Assembly: GCA_035545855.1 (NCBI GenBank)
Contig: DASZXK010000145.1
Coordinates: forward strand, 15,269 to 79,268
Length of the DNA: 64,000 nt
Direction: 5' to 3'
DNA from: DASZVB01 sp035545855
GTDB lineage: Bacteria; Myxococcota_A; Polyangia; Polyangiales; Polyangiaceae
Part shown: piece after piece, positions 1 to 10,000 of the stretch
Layout: every line of letters starts with the position of its first letter
Numbering within the stretch: the stretch's first letter is position 1
Made by a program: the position numbers and the translations under genes
Notes under the pieces: generated by a model
The model's database searches: none
What the model saw: the letters and a program-made list of their open reading frames with translations, nothing else
Told to the model about the DNA's origin: nothing

Positions 1-1
1 C

Positions 2-955
2 CAGGGCAACGGCATCAAGGTGGAGGCGAACCGCTCGACCTTCCGCCACATCAAGGTGAGCTGGGAGGGCTCGGGTAGCGGCGGCAATCGGCTCACCGGC
101 GCGTACGGCATCTATCCCGTGAAGGCCGACCACACGCTCGTCGAGGACAACGAGGTCTCCGGCGCCATCGACGCGGGCATCTACGCCGGCCAGTGCAAGC
201 ACGTCATCGCTCGAAACAACAACTCCCACGACAACATCCTCGGGCTCGAGGTCGAAAACACGATCGGCGCCGAGGTGTACGGGAACGACCTCCACGACAA
301 CACGACGGGCATGCTCCTCGACCTCCTCCAGGGCCTGGATCAGACCATTTCGCGCGATTACCTCGTGCACGACAACGACATCCACGACAACAACCTGCCG
401 AGCTTCGCCGGGAGCGCCCACGCCGACGACGGCGGCGCCACGTCGCTCATCACGATCGCGCCGCAGGGCACCGGGGTCCTCATCTACACGGCCACCAACG
501 TGGAGTTCCGGAACAACCAGATCCGGAACAACGGCGGAGCGGGCCTCGTGGTCATGAGCCAGACCACGGCGGATCTCGTCGCCGTCGCGCAGGGGGGAAC
601 GCCGCAGAAGGTGGACCCGAACACCCCCGACGAGCCGGAGAAAATCTACATCCACGACAACACGTTCACGAACAACGGCACCGCGCCCACGGACATCTGG
701 GCGCTGGTCGACCCGAGCGACGGCGGCGTTCAGGCGAACCCCTACGACGTCGAGTGGGACGGCGTCCTGAAGCCCGGAGCCACCAAAGACACGGACATGC
801 AGATCTGCCTCGGGAAGACGAACCTCCCGACGTTCGTGAACTTCCACGCGCCGGACGGGCTCCTCGGCGCCCTGAGCCACGACTACTCCAAGTGGACCAC
901 CGACACGACCGACCACGAGTGCGAACTCCCCGCCGTTCCGCCGCTCACGCCCTGA
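2..955 (+). CDS. Exported parallel beta-helix repeat protein (3' part, 5' end outside window)
   Basis: The frame is open from the window edge, so the N-terminus and signal peptide are missing; 317 residues are visible. The visible part is dominated by short Asn/Asp-rich turns such as IHDN, HDN and RNN spaced about 20-24 residues apart, the pattern of stacked right-handed beta-helix coils. From family knowledge it resembles the TIGR03805 type of beta-helix protein, which recurs as a pair with a dihaem cytochrome of the TIGR03806 type; such a cytochrome lies two genes downstream. Its stop codon overlaps the start of the next gene (TGATG), so the genes are probably translationally coupled. Function is unknown. 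Family assignment is by eye. Confidence 0.75.
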   Translation, partial: QGNGIKVEANRSTFRHIKVSWEGSGSGGNRLTGAYGIYPVKADHTLVEDNEVSGAIDAGIYAGQCKHVIARNNNSHDNILGLEVENTIGAEVYGNDLHDNTTGMLLDLLQGLDQTISRDYLVHDNDIHDNNLPSFAGSAHADDGGATSLITIAPQGTGVLIYTATNVEFRNNQIRNNGGAGLVVMSQTTADLVAVAQGGTPQKVDPNTPDEPEKIYIHDNTFTNNGTAPTDIWALVDPSDGGVQANPYDVEWDGVLKPGATKDTDMQICLGKTNLPTFVNFHAPDGLLGALSHDYSKWTTDTTDHECELPAVPPLTP

Positions 956-2049
956 TGGCGGTCGCTCTGCCGGTGGCCTGTGGAGCACCGGACGGCGCCG
1001 CGAAGCACGGTGCATCCGACGCAGGAGCGACGGCGTCGGATGCGGGGGGGGCCGCGCCGTGGCCCGTCCAGGAGTTCCCGGCCGTGCCGGCGCCGATCGA
1101 CAATCCGACCACGGACGAGAAGATCGCCCTCGGAAGGATGCTCTTTTACGATCCCGTGGCCTCCGTCGATCGCCAGCTCGCGTGCGGGACCTGTCACAGC
1201 GAGTTCTGGGGAATGGCGGACGCCCTTCCCGTGTCGGTCGGCAACGGCGGCGGGCTCGTCGCCGGTCCGGGGCGACAGGGTCCGCGCACCACCCGAAGGA
1301 ACGCGCCGACGCTCTGGAACGCCGCGTTCCGCTCGCACCTGTTCTGGGACGGCCGCGGCGCCTCGCTCGAGGACCAGGTCCACTTCCCCTTCGACGCGCC
1401 GGAGGAGCTCTCGCGCCCCCTCGCCGACGTCGTGGCGGAGATTCGCGCGATCCCCGCCTACGCGAGCGCCTTCGCGAGCGCGTTCCCCGGCGCGGGGGAC
1501 CCGGTGACGGAAGCGAACTTCACCCGCGCCGTCGCGGCGTTCGAGCGCACGATGATCTCCCGGCGGGGGCTCTACGACGCCTGGGTGGAGGGCGACACGG
1601 GCGCGATGAGCGACTCGATGCTGCGCGGCATGCGCCTCTTCGCCGAGGAGGGCTGCCCGGATTGCCATCGCCCTCCCCTCTTCTCGAGCGACCGCTTCGA
1701 GGACCGCCACGTTCCGCCGGTGCCCGGTGTCGACGACGCCGGTCGCTTCGAGGTGACTGGAGATCCCGCGGATCGGAATCGATTCGCCGTTCCCACACTG
1801 AGAAACCTCCCCGACAGCGGACCCTACTTCCACAGCGGCGCGGTGGAGACGCTCGGCGAAGCCGTCCGTCACGAGGTCGCCGAGAGCGCCGTCGCGGCCG
1901 GCGCGCGTTCGCTCGACGACGACGAGGTCTCCGACCTCACCGTGTTCCTGCAGAAGGCGCTGTTCGACACGACGAATTCCCCCAGTAGACCCCACGAGGT
2001 ACCGAGTGGATTACCCCTTCCGATCGATGGTCCCGGTGTTCGTCACTGA
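955..2049 (+). CDS. Dihaem cytochrome c peroxidase family (MauG/CcpA-like) lipoprotein
   Basis: A 364-residue exported dihaem protein. The ATG overlaps the upstream stop codon. A very short N-terminal hydrophobic run ends in a lipobox-like LPVACG, so it is probably a lipoprotein. Two c-type haem sites are visible, CGTCH near residue 76 and CPDCH near residue 233, with the spacing usual for bacterial dihaem peroxidases. Conserved elements such as DGRG, VPTLRNL and YFHSG are present. Family members reduce H2O2 or oxidise a protein partner in the periplasm; which applies here cannot be told. Its position between a beta-helix protein and another dihaem protein suggests one extracytoplasmic redox system. 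Confidence 0.85.
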   Translation: MAVALPVACGAPDGAAKHGASDAGATASDAGGAAPWPVQEFPAVPAPIDNPTTDEKIALGRMLFYDPVASVDRQLACGTCHSEFWGMADALPVSVGNGGGLVAGPGRQGPRTTRRNAPTLWNAAFRSHLFWDGRGASLEDQVHFPFDAPEELSRPLADVVAEIRAIPAYASAFASAFPGAGDPVTEANFTRAVAAFERTMISRRGLYDAWVEGDTGAMSDSMLRGMRLFAEEGCPDCHRPPLFSSDRFEDRHVPPVPGVDDAGRFEVTGDPADRNRFAVPTLRNLPDSGPYFHSGAVETLGEAVRHEVAESAVAAGARSLDDDEVSDLTVFLQKALFDTTNSPSRPHEVPSGLPLPIDGPGVRH

Positions 2050-3316
2050 CGCGCGAAGAGCGGTCTCCCTGGGCGCGCTCGCGCTCTCCTTGACTGCGGC
2101 ATCGTGTTCGAGCGACGACGCCGCGAAGCCCCCGCATCACGACGGGGCGAGCGACGCCGCGGCGCACGGCGACGGCGGAGTGACGCCCGCGCCCGAGGGC
2201 AGCCCCTACGCGACGCTCGAGGAATGGCACCTCTTCACGGACGCGAAGGCTCAAGTTCCCGCTTCGGGCGTGATCCCGTACGACGTCATCGCGCAGCTGT
2301 TTTCGGACTACGCCTTCAAGCGGCGCTTCGTCTACGTGCCCCCGGGAAAGAAGATCGGCTACTCGGCGACGGACAGGTGGAACCTTCCCGTCGGAACGAT
2401 CCTCGTGAAGACGTTCTCTTACCTGACGGACGGGAAGGATCCGAAGAACGGGGAGCGCCTCCTCGAGACGCGGCTCCTGATCCACGAGACGGACGGGTGG
2501 GCGCCGCACACGTACGTCTGGAACGCGGCGCAGACGTCCGCAGCCCTCACGACCGGCGGCGCCACGATCGACAGCCGGATCGTGACGCCTTCGGGCAAGA
2601 CGCTCCAGAACGGCTATCTCGTACCGAGCGAGGACGATTGCCGGACGTGCCACGGCCGCCTCGGCTACACGGACACGCTCGGCGGCCGCACGCGACAGCT
2701 CGACCGCGACCACGACTACGGAAACGGACCGGAGAACCAGATCGATCACCTCGCGAAGCTCGGACTGTTCGACGTGACGCCGGAGGCCCCGGCGGATCGG
2801 GTGCACCTAGTGGACCCGTTCGGGGACGCGCCGCTCTCGGAGCGGGCGCGCTCGTACCTCGACGGCAACTGCGGCCATTGCCATCAACGCGGGGAGGCCA
2901 ACGCCTCGCAGAGCGGGTACTGGGTCGATTACCCGTCGACGGATCCGGTGACCGCCTCCGATCTTCACTGGGGGGTCTGCAAGCAGCCGACCTCCGCGAC
3001 CGGGTCCACCTGCGGGCTCTGGGCGGACGTGTATCCGGGTCGCCCGGATCAATCGATTCTCGTGTGTCGAATCGAGTCGCAGCAGGCGAGAGCGAGGATG
3101 CCCCCGGTGGGTAGGACGCTCGTGCACGACGAGGGCGTGGCGCTCCTCCGGGACTGGATCGCCGGACTCCCCGGTGCCGCGTGCAACGCCCCTGGAGGGG
3201 AGGACGCGGGCGGAGGCGGCGGGCACGACGCGGGTCTGCGTGACGCCGCGTCACCGAACGACGCGGCGTCGCGGAGTGACGCCGTGTCACCGAGCGACGC
3301 GGCGCACTCGGATTGA
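2027..3316 (+). CDS. Dihaem c-type cytochrome lipoprotein (SO_2930/HNE_0200-like)
   Basis: A 429-residue lipoprotein with a signal peptide ending in LTAASC. Two haem-binding motifs are seen, CRTCH near residue 204 and CGHCH near residue 281, followed by a domain with the RMPPVG and DWI motifs common near Met-ligated haems. The architecture fits the TIGR03806-like family that pairs with beta-helix proteins. The C-terminus is a low-complexity Asp/Ala/Ser tail of repeated SDA/NDA units, probably disordered. Chosen start is ATG 2027, which overlaps the previous gene by 23 bp; a GTG at 2006 is possible but would lengthen the part before the signal peptide. Likely the last gene of the operon. Confidence 0.8.
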   Translation: MVPVFVTDARRAVSLGALALSLTAASCSSDDAAKPPHHDGASDAAAHGDGGVTPAPEGSPYATLEEWHLFTDAKAQVPASGVIPYDVIAQLFSDYAFKRRFVYVPPGKKIGYSATDRWNLPVGTILVKTFSYLTDGKDPKNGERLLETRLLIHETDGWAPHTYVWNAAQTSAALTTGGATIDSRIVTPSGKTLQNGYLVPSEDDCRTCHGRLGYTDTLGGRTRQLDRDHDYGNGPENQIDHLAKLGLFDVTPEAPADRVHLVDPFGDAPLSERARSYLDGNCGHCHQRGEANASQSGYWVDYPSTDPVTASDLHWGVCKQPTSATGSTCGLWADVYPGRPDQSILVCRIESQQARARMPPVGRTLVHDEGVALLRDWIAGLPGAACNAPGGEDAGGGGGHDAGLRDAASPNDAASRSDAVSPSDAAHSD

Positions 3317-3429
3317 CGCGCCGCTTCGCGGGTCTCGCGGCGAACGAGGGCGACGGGAGAACGGACGGCGTTTACCGGCCCGCCGTGCTCGGCTATGCCT
3401 TCGTCCCTCCCGCACAAGGAAGGTCCAGC

Positions 3430-3912
3430 ATGGCGACGAATGCCGAGAACGCTCTCGAGGTCCTGAAGAAGTACGTTGGCAAGGAAGAAGGCGTGAGCGA
3501 GTGGCACCAGGTGGATCAAGCTCAGATCAACCTGTTCGCCGACGCGACGCTCGATCGCCAGTTCATCCACACGGACCCGGAGCTCGCCGCGAAGGTGTCT
3601 CCGTACAAGGTGACGATCGCGCACGGCTTCCTCACGCTGTCCCTCATCCCGTACCTCGGCTCGAGCGTGCCCCCCGTGGACACCGCGATGTACGAGGGGC
3701 TCATGATGGGAATCAACTACGGCCTCGACAAGGTCCGGTTCCCGAACCCCGTGAAGGTGAACTCTCGCGTGCGCGCCCGCCGTGAGCTGCTCTCGGCCGA
3801 GCTCGTCGCGCCGAACACCATCCAGCTGAAGCAGAAGGTGACCGTCGAGATCGAGGGCGAGCCGAAGCCCGGTTGCGTGGCGCAAACGCTGAGCCGTCTG
3901 ATTTACGGCTGA
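3430..3912 (+). CDS. MaoC-like (hotdog-fold) enoyl-CoA hydratase
   Basis: A 160-residue single hotdog domain. Visible features are the substrate-loop stretch FADATLDRQFIHTDPE with the catalytic Asp and His of R-specific enoyl-CoA hydratases, then IAHGFLTLSL and NYGLDKVRFPNPV, all typical of the MaoC/NodN group. The ATG at 3430 follows a good ribosome site (AAGGAAGG). It probably hydrates a 2-enoyl-CoA in fatty-acid or alkanoate metabolism; the exact substrate is unknown. It stands alone, 113 bp after the cytochrome gene. Confidence 0.88.
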   Translation: MATNAENALEVLKKYVGKEEGVSEWHQVDQAQINLFADATLDRQFIHTDPELAAKVSPYKVTIAHGFLTLSLIPYLGSSVPPVDTAMYEGLMMGINYGLDKVRFPNPVKVNSRVRARRELLSAELVAPNTIQLKQKVTVEIEGEPKPGCVAQTLSRLIYG

Positions 3913-4058
3913 AGGGAATCTCGAAGCGAGAGACGTGCCGGTCGGCTTCGGGCTCAGGGCCCTGGCCCCCGGCTTTCGCGCCTTGCCGTTCGACGGAGAA
4001 CGACGGTACCGTCCGCGCCGTCGCTCGGCGGAGAGCCGAGCCTGGGAGGTACCGTAGA

Positions 4059-5393
4059 ATGAAGAAGCCGACCCTCTGGTCCGATTCGCGGGCGCTGACG
4101 CTCGCCGTCCCCGCGCTCCTCGCGGCTCTCTCGCCGCTCTCGTGCGGCGGAAACCCGCAGCCCGACGTCGCCGCTCCGACCGCGCCGGGAAGCGCCGCCG
4201 CGCCGGCGCCCGTCGCCGTCGAGCCTGCCCCGTCCGCGGCGGCCCCGGCCGCGCCCGCGACCACCGCGACGCCCGCCCCCGCGACGCCGGCTCCGGTCGT
4301 CGTGAAGGACGTGGGCTTCAAGACGCCCGAGTCCGTGCTCTACGACCCGGAGCAAGACGTCTACTTCGTCAGCAACATCGACGGAAAACCCGTCGACGCG
4401 GACGGCAACGGGTTCGTCTCCAAGGTGAGCCCCGAGGGCAAGGTCCTCGAGCTCAAGTTCATCGACGGCACGAAGAAGGGCACGACCCTCGACGCGCCGA
4501 AGGGTCTCGCCGTCTCGGGGGACCTGCTCTACGTCGCGGACCTCACCGTCGTCCGCATGTTCGACCGGAAGACGGGCGCCGCCAAGGGCAAGATCGCGGC
4601 GGTGGGCTCCACGTTCCTGAACGACATCGCGGTCGGCGCGGACGGCACGGTGTTCGTGAGCGACAGCGGCCTCAAGCTCGGCAAGGACGGCCTCGAGCCG
4701 AACGGCACCGACGCCATCTACAAGATCGGCAAGGCGAAGCGCGCCGACAAGCTGATCGCGAACAAGGACCTCGGCGGGCCGAACGGCCTCCTCGCGGACG
4801 ACAAGGGCGTCTGGACGGTGACGTTCGGGAGCGGCGCCCTCTACCACGTGGGAATGGACGGCAAGGCCGAGCCCGCGCAGAAGCTCGAGGCAGGACCGCT
4901 CGACGGCATCGTGAAGCTCGCGGACGGCACGCTGCTCGTCTCGTCCTGGGGCCAGTCGGCCGTGCTCCGCGGCACCCCTGGCGGGAAGTTCGAGCAGGTC
5001 ATCAAGGACGCGAAGTCGCCCGCGGACATCGGGTACGACACCAAGCGGAACGTCGTCCTCATCCCGCTGTTCACGCTGGACGCGATCGAGCTCGCGCCGC
5101 TCCCCGGCCCCGCCCCCGTGGCGTCCGCCGCGCCGGCAGGGCCCGCGGCTCCGATGGCCGCCGGCAAGCCCGCCGCGAGCTTCGCCGCTCCCGCCGGCAA
5201 GGAGACGCCGAAGGAAGCGCCGAAGTCCGCCGCAGCGGCGCCGGCCGCGGCGGCGCCGGCCGCTCCCGCTCCGGCGAAGGACGCTCCGAAGAGCGCCGCG
5301 GCGCCCGCTGCTCCGGCCCCGAAGTCCGCTGCTCCGGCCGCGGCTCCCGCGGTCCCCGCGGCGATGCCCGCTGCGACCCCCGCGAAGAAGTGA
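4059..5393 (+). CDS. SMP-30/NHL-like beta-propeller lipoprotein with Ala/Pro tail
   Basis: A 444-residue exported protein. A signal peptide ends at the lipobox LSPLSC (about residue 28), followed by an Ala/Pro-rich linker. Residues about 80-350 form propeller-like repeats (PESVLYDP, VYFVSNIDG, APKGLAVSG, LNDIAVGADGTVFVSDSG, GPNGLLAD) typical of SMP-30/gluconolactonase or NHL proteins. The last 90 residues are an Ala-Pro-Lys tail that could span peptidoglycan or be disordered. The start has a strong GGGAGGT ribosome site. The ligand or substrate is unknown. A strong hairpin terminator follows. Confidence 0.82.
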   Translation: MKKPTLWSDSRALTLAVPALLAALSPLSCGGNPQPDVAAPTAPGSAAAPAPVAVEPAPSAAAPAAPATTATPAPATPAPVVVKDVGFKTPESVLYDPEQDVYFVSNIDGKPVDADGNGFVSKVSPEGKVLELKFIDGTKKGTTLDAPKGLAVSGDLLYVADLTVVRMFDRKTGAAKGKIAAVGSTFLNDIAVGADGTVFVSDSGLKLGKDGLEPNGTDAIYKIGKAKRADKLIANKDLGGPNGLLADDKGVWTVTFGSGALYHVGMDGKAEPAQKLEAGPLDGIVKLADGTLLVSSWGQSAVLRGTPGGKFEQVIKDAKSPADIGYDTKRNVVLIPLFTLDAIELAPLPGPAPVASAAPAGPAAPMAAGKPAASFAAPAGKETPKEAPKSAAAAPAAAAPAAPAPAKDAPKSAAAPAAPAPKSAAPAAAPAVPAAMPAATPAKK

Positions 5394-5402
5394 GTCGGTT
5401 GC

Positions 5403-5432
5403 GGGGGGCCTCGGCTGCCTCGGCGGCCCCCC
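5403..5432. terminator. Bidirectional hairpin between convergent genes
   Basis: GGGGGGCC (5403-5410) pairs with GGCCCCCC (5425-5432), with a G/C-rich 14-base loop that can itself fold. It sits in the 68-bp gap between two convergent genes, so it can end transcription in both directions. No long U-tract follows. Confidence 0.6.
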
Positions 5433-5461
5433 AAAGCCTTGCTCGCGTCACTCCGTGAGGC

Positions 5462-6913
5462 TCAGGGCCGCGTCGCGCGTTCCTTCGCGAGCTGTTCGTC
5501 GACGTCGCGGAACCGCGCGGCGAGCGCGCGCACGAACGCGCCGGACCACGACTTCTGGCCGAGCTCGAGCTCGAGCGCCTCGCGCGTGACCACCTTCACC
5601 GTGACGTCGGTCACGGCGATGACGCTCGCCGTGCGCGGCTCTCCGGTGAGCACGGCCGTCTCGCCGAAGACGTCCCCGGGTCCGAGCGTTCGGAGAACGG
5701 TGCGGCCTTCCGCCGCGCCCTTGTACACCTCGCACGTCCCTTCCACGATGATGTACGCGGACTCCGCGCGGTCTCCCTGCTGCACGATGACGGCGCCGGC
5801 CGCGTACTTTCGCGTGTCGAACCAGCCGCCGCCGTGGAGGAAGTCCTCGATGTCCTCCCGGAGCTCCGCGACGGTCTGATAGCGGTCTTCCCGGGCCTTC
5901 GCGAGCGCCTTCATCGTGATCCGGCAGAGCCCCGGCGGGATGGCCTTCCACACGCTCCGGGTTTCGGGCGCCTCCGGCCTCCCGCGCTGCGCTCGCTGGA
6001 GAGCCTCGAACGCGGTGTCCCCGGCGTTGGGCGCGGACTTGGTGAGAAGGTGATAGAGGATGCCGCCGAGGCCGAACACGTCCGTGCGCGCGTCGAGGTC
6101 GTCCGACCGCCCCCAGGCTTGTTCGGGCGCCATGTACTCGAACGTGCCGACGATGGATCCGGCTTCTTCTCGCGTTCCTTGCGACAGATCGTCGGAGAGG
6201 GACACGCGCGGCGCCCGCGACCGTCCCGCCTCGGGCGGCGGGGGCTCAGAGGAGAGGAACGCGACGCCCCAGTCCATCAGGTAGATCTGCCCGTGACTTC
6301 CGACCATGACGTTGTCGGGTTTGACGTCCCGGTGGACGACGCCGCGGCTGTGCGCGAAGGAGAGCGCGTCGCACACGCCGAGGAACACCCGGAGGAACCG
6401 CTCGATCGCCCGATGATCGTAGGGCTTCTGGTGGAGCTTCTCGATCACCTCCGTCAAGGTCTCCCCCTCGACGAGCTTCATCGTGAAGTAGACGCCGACG
6501 CCCTCTCCTCCCGTGCCGAGATCGTGGACGGCGACGATGTTCGGGTGATCGAGCTGCCCCGTGATCTGCGCTTCTTCCATGAAGCGAAGTGCGGTCTGCG
6601 AGTACCCCGGCGACGACGGGTCGCTGATCTTCATCGCGACCTCGCGGCGGAGGACGGTGTCGTACACCCTGCGCACCGAACCCATGCCGCCGCGAGCGAT
6701 CTCGCCGATGTCCCGGAACCGGCGGATCGAGGACGGAACGTCGATGGGGACGACGCCGGGCTCCGACCCGGACCCGGGGGCGGTGGTCGGCGTGCTCTCC
6801 CGCCCGGGGGCCACGTGCGGCGGCGCGTCGGACCGGAGCGTGCCGTCCGAGCGGCGCTCTTCGCCCACGGATCGCCTCGTGAAACCGTCGTCGTCGTCGC
6901 CGTCGATGCCCAT
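5462..6913 (-). CDS. Ser/Thr protein kinase with C-terminal cyclic-nucleotide-binding domain
   Basis: A 483-residue soluble protein. The kinase domain spans about residues 65-340: glycine loop GEIARGGMGSV, VAMK lysine, catalytic loop HRDVKPDN near residue 195, and a metal-binding motif written DWG instead of DFG. GTFEYMAPEQ marks the activation segment. Residues about 370-470 are a cNMP-binding domain (VIVQQGDRAES, IVEGTCEVYKG, GPGDVFGETAVL and an RTASV phosphate-binding cassette). ATG 6913 was chosen because the upstream extension is unlike a kinase N-terminus. It is divergent from a nucleotide cyclase gene 170 bp away, so the kinase may sense that cyclase's product; this pairing is an inference. 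Confidence 0.92.
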   Translation of the reverse strand: MGIDGDDDDGFTRRSVGEERRSDGTLRSDAPPHVAPGRESTPTTAPGSGSEPGVVPIDVPSSIRRFRDIGEIARGGMGSVRRVYDTVLRREVAMKISDPSSPGYSQTALRFMEEAQITGQLDHPNIVAVHDLGTGGEGVGVYFTMKLVEGETLTEVIEKLHQKPYDHRAIERFLRVFLGVCDALSFAHSRGVVHRDVKPDNVMVGSHGQIYLMDWGVAFLSSEPPPPEAGRSRAPRVSLSDDLSQGTREEAGSIVGTFEYMAPEQAWGRSDDLDARTDVFGLGGILYHLLTKSAPNAGDTAFEALQRAQRGRPEAPETRSVWKAIPPGLCRITMKALAKAREDRYQTVAELREDIEDFLHGGGWFDTRKYAAGAVIVQQGDRAESAYIIVEGTCEVYKGAAEGRTVLRTLGPGDVFGETAVLTGEPRTASVIAVTDVTVKVVTREALELELGQKSWSGAFVRALAARFRDVDEQLAKERATRP

Positions 6914-7083
6914 GTACGCCGAAATGGCCGGAAGGCGTCCGTGCCGGATGCTCGCCGGACCCCATTTTCCCGGGGAGAACACCCGGGCCACGGGAAAAGG
7001 ACCAATACCCGCCGAAAGTCGACGGGAGGGAGAGCTTATGCGAACCAGGGGGGAGGGAAAAAGGGTTAGCATGCTCGATCGAC

Positions 7084-10000
7084 ATGCGATGTCAGGCGTG
7101 CGGGTTCGATCTCACGCCGAGCGCCAAGTTTTGCTCGGAATGTGGAGAGCCGGTCGCTCGGGGCGAGCCGCCGCCGTCTTCGGGCACGGCCCAGTCCGAG
7201 GTCGCGCCGACGACGCTGGACGGTGAGCGGCGTCAGCTCACCGTGATCTTCGCGGACCTCGTCGGTTCCACGGCGATGGCGTCGCGCCTCGATCCGGAGG
7301 ACTGGCGCGACGTCGTGAGCGCGTACCAGACGGCGTGCTCCGGCGTCGTCGAGCGCTTCGGCGGCTACGTCGCGCAGTACCTCGGAGACGGCCTCGTCGT
7401 TTACTTCGGTTACCCGACCGCTCACGAGGACGACGCGCTCCGGGCCGTCCGCGCGGGGCTCGGGATGCTCGAAGCCGTGAAGGCGCAGAACCCGCGCCTG
7501 TCCCGCCACGGGGTCTCGCTCTCGGTGCGCATCGGCGTGCACACGGGCACGGTCGTCGTGGGCGAGGTCGGCTCGAGCATGCGAAAGGAGACCCTCGCCC
7601 TCGGCGACACGACGAACCTCGCCGCGCGCCTGCAGGAGGTCGCCGAGGCGGACACGGTCGTCGTCAGCTCCGCGACGTTCCGCCTCGTGCGGAGTCAGTT
7701 CGTGATGACCGAGCGGGGCGTGCACAAGCTGAAGGGCATCGAGAAGCCCGTGCACGTCTACCGGGCGCTCCAGCCGGTCCGGCTCCGCAGCACGACGAGC
7801 TCCGGGCGGACCGCCAAGGTGGACGACCTCGTCGGGCGCATCGAGGAGCTCCGGACGCTCCGCGAGTGCTGGAAGGAAGCGCGGGAAGGGCGCGGCCAGG
7901 TCGTCGCCATCTCCGGGGAGGCCGGCATCGGAAAGAGCCGGCTCGCCTCCGCGCTCCACGCCGAGCTCGGGAACGTGCCGCACACGTGGCTCGAGTGCCG
8001 CGCGTCCTCCTACATGCAGGACACGCCGCTCCACTCGATCATCGCGCTGCAGGAAGACGCCTTCGGGCTCGCCGCGTTCGAGAAGCCCGAACAGAGGTCC
8101 GCGTGGATCGAGCGGGCCATCGTCCAGGCCGGGATGGACGCGAACGAGCACCTGCCGCTCCTCGCGGAGCTTCACGGTCTGCCGGTCCCTGCCCGGTTCT
8201 CGCCGCCCGCCCGGAGCCCGGAGGCGACGCGCCGGAGGACGCTCGAGTCGCTCGTCGAGTGGTTCCTGCGCGTGTCGGACCAGCAGCCGCTCGTCGTGCT
8301 CGTCGAGGATCTCCACTGGGTCGACCCGTCGACGCTCGAGCTCGTGGAGCGGCTCGTGTCGCGCATCGCGACGCACCCGGTGCTGCTCATCCTCACCCAT
8401 CGTCCGAGCTTCACCCCGAGCTGGCCGGCCACGGCCAACTCGACGGCCATTCCCCTCGCCCGCCTCGGCAAGGAGGACGCCGCGGATCTCGTGGCCCGGC
8501 TCGAGAGCGCTCGCGGCAAGCTCCCCGAGGGCGTCGTGCAGGAGATCATGAACCGCTCCGACGGCGTGCCGCTCTTCCTGGAAGAGCTCACGAAGACCGT
8601 CCTCGAGGCGGAGGCGGCGGAGGAGCCCGGCAAGCGCGGCCGTCGCGCGACGGTCCCGACGACGCTCCAGGACTCGCTGATGGCCCGCCTGGATCAGCTG
8701 GGCGGAGCGAAGGAGCTCGTCCAGCTCTGCGCCACGTTCGGCCGAGAGTTTTCGCTCGAGGTCGTCCGCGCGACGACCTCGCTTTCGCCCGAGGAGCTCT
8801 CGGAAGCGCTGAACCGTCTCGTGTCGGCGGAGCTCCTCACGCGCCGCGGAGATCCGCCGATCTACTCGTTCCGGCACGCGCTCCTCCAGGAGCAGGCGTA
8901 CGACTCGCTGCTGAACGCCGTCCGCCAGGGGCTTCACCGGAAGATCGCGGAGGTGCTCTCCGCGAAGTTCCCCGCCGTCGCGTCCCGCGAACCGGAGCTC
9001 CTCGCGCATCACTACGACGGCGCCGGGCTGTACGAGCCCGCGCTCGGTTTCTGGCTCCAGGCGGGGCAGAAGTCGATCGGCCGCTCGGCGAACGTCGAGG
9101 CGAGCCGCCAGCTCAAGCGCGGCCTGGACTGCCTCGAACGCCTCCCGGATTCTCCCACGCGGGACCAGCAGGAGCTCCTGCTCCTCACGATGCGCGGCGT
9201 GGCCCTCATCGCGAACGAGGGATACGGCGCGGACGAAGTCGAGCGAGCGTTCGCCCGCGCGCGCGCCCTCTGCCAGAAGCTCGGGGACACGCCGCACCTC
9301 TTCCCGGTGCTCTTCGGCCTCTGCCTCTTCTACCTGGTCCGCGCGAAGGGCCCGGAAGCCCAGGAGCTCGCGGCGCAGCTCGACGCGATCGCGAGCGCGA
9401 CGGGGGACCTGGAGGTCACGCTCGAGACGCACAGCGCGCGGGCGGCTCTCGCGTTCTGGGAAGGCAAGTTCGCCGCCGCGAACGAGCACATCCTCCGCGC
9501 CCGAACGCTGTTCGATCCGCAGAAACACGGCTACCACGTGTTCGTCTACGGGCAGGACCCGCTCGCCTACGGCTACAGCTACGGCTCGCTCGCGCTCTGG
9601 TTCCTCGGCTATCCGGAGCAGGCGATGGCGTCCGCGGAGCGAGCGGTGGAGCTCGCCGGGAAGACGAATCATCCGCTCACGATCGCCGGGATCCTCTCCT
9701 TCTACGGGGATCTCCACCACCACCTCCGGAAGCCCGCCGCGTTCGACGACATCGCGAAGCGCACGGTCGCGATCTCGCAGGAACAGAACCTCCCGATGTG
9801 GGTGGGTACGGCGCGAACGCAGCGCGGCTGGGCCATGTGCCAGCTCGGCGACCCGACGCACGGCGTGGAGGAGATCCTCGCCGGCCTCGAAGCGTTCCGG
9901 CGCACGGGCGCGGAGGTGAACACGCCGTACATGATCTCCCGCCTCGTGGAGGCGCTCATCACGGCGGATCGCCTGGACGAAGGGCTCTCCCAGGTCGAGG

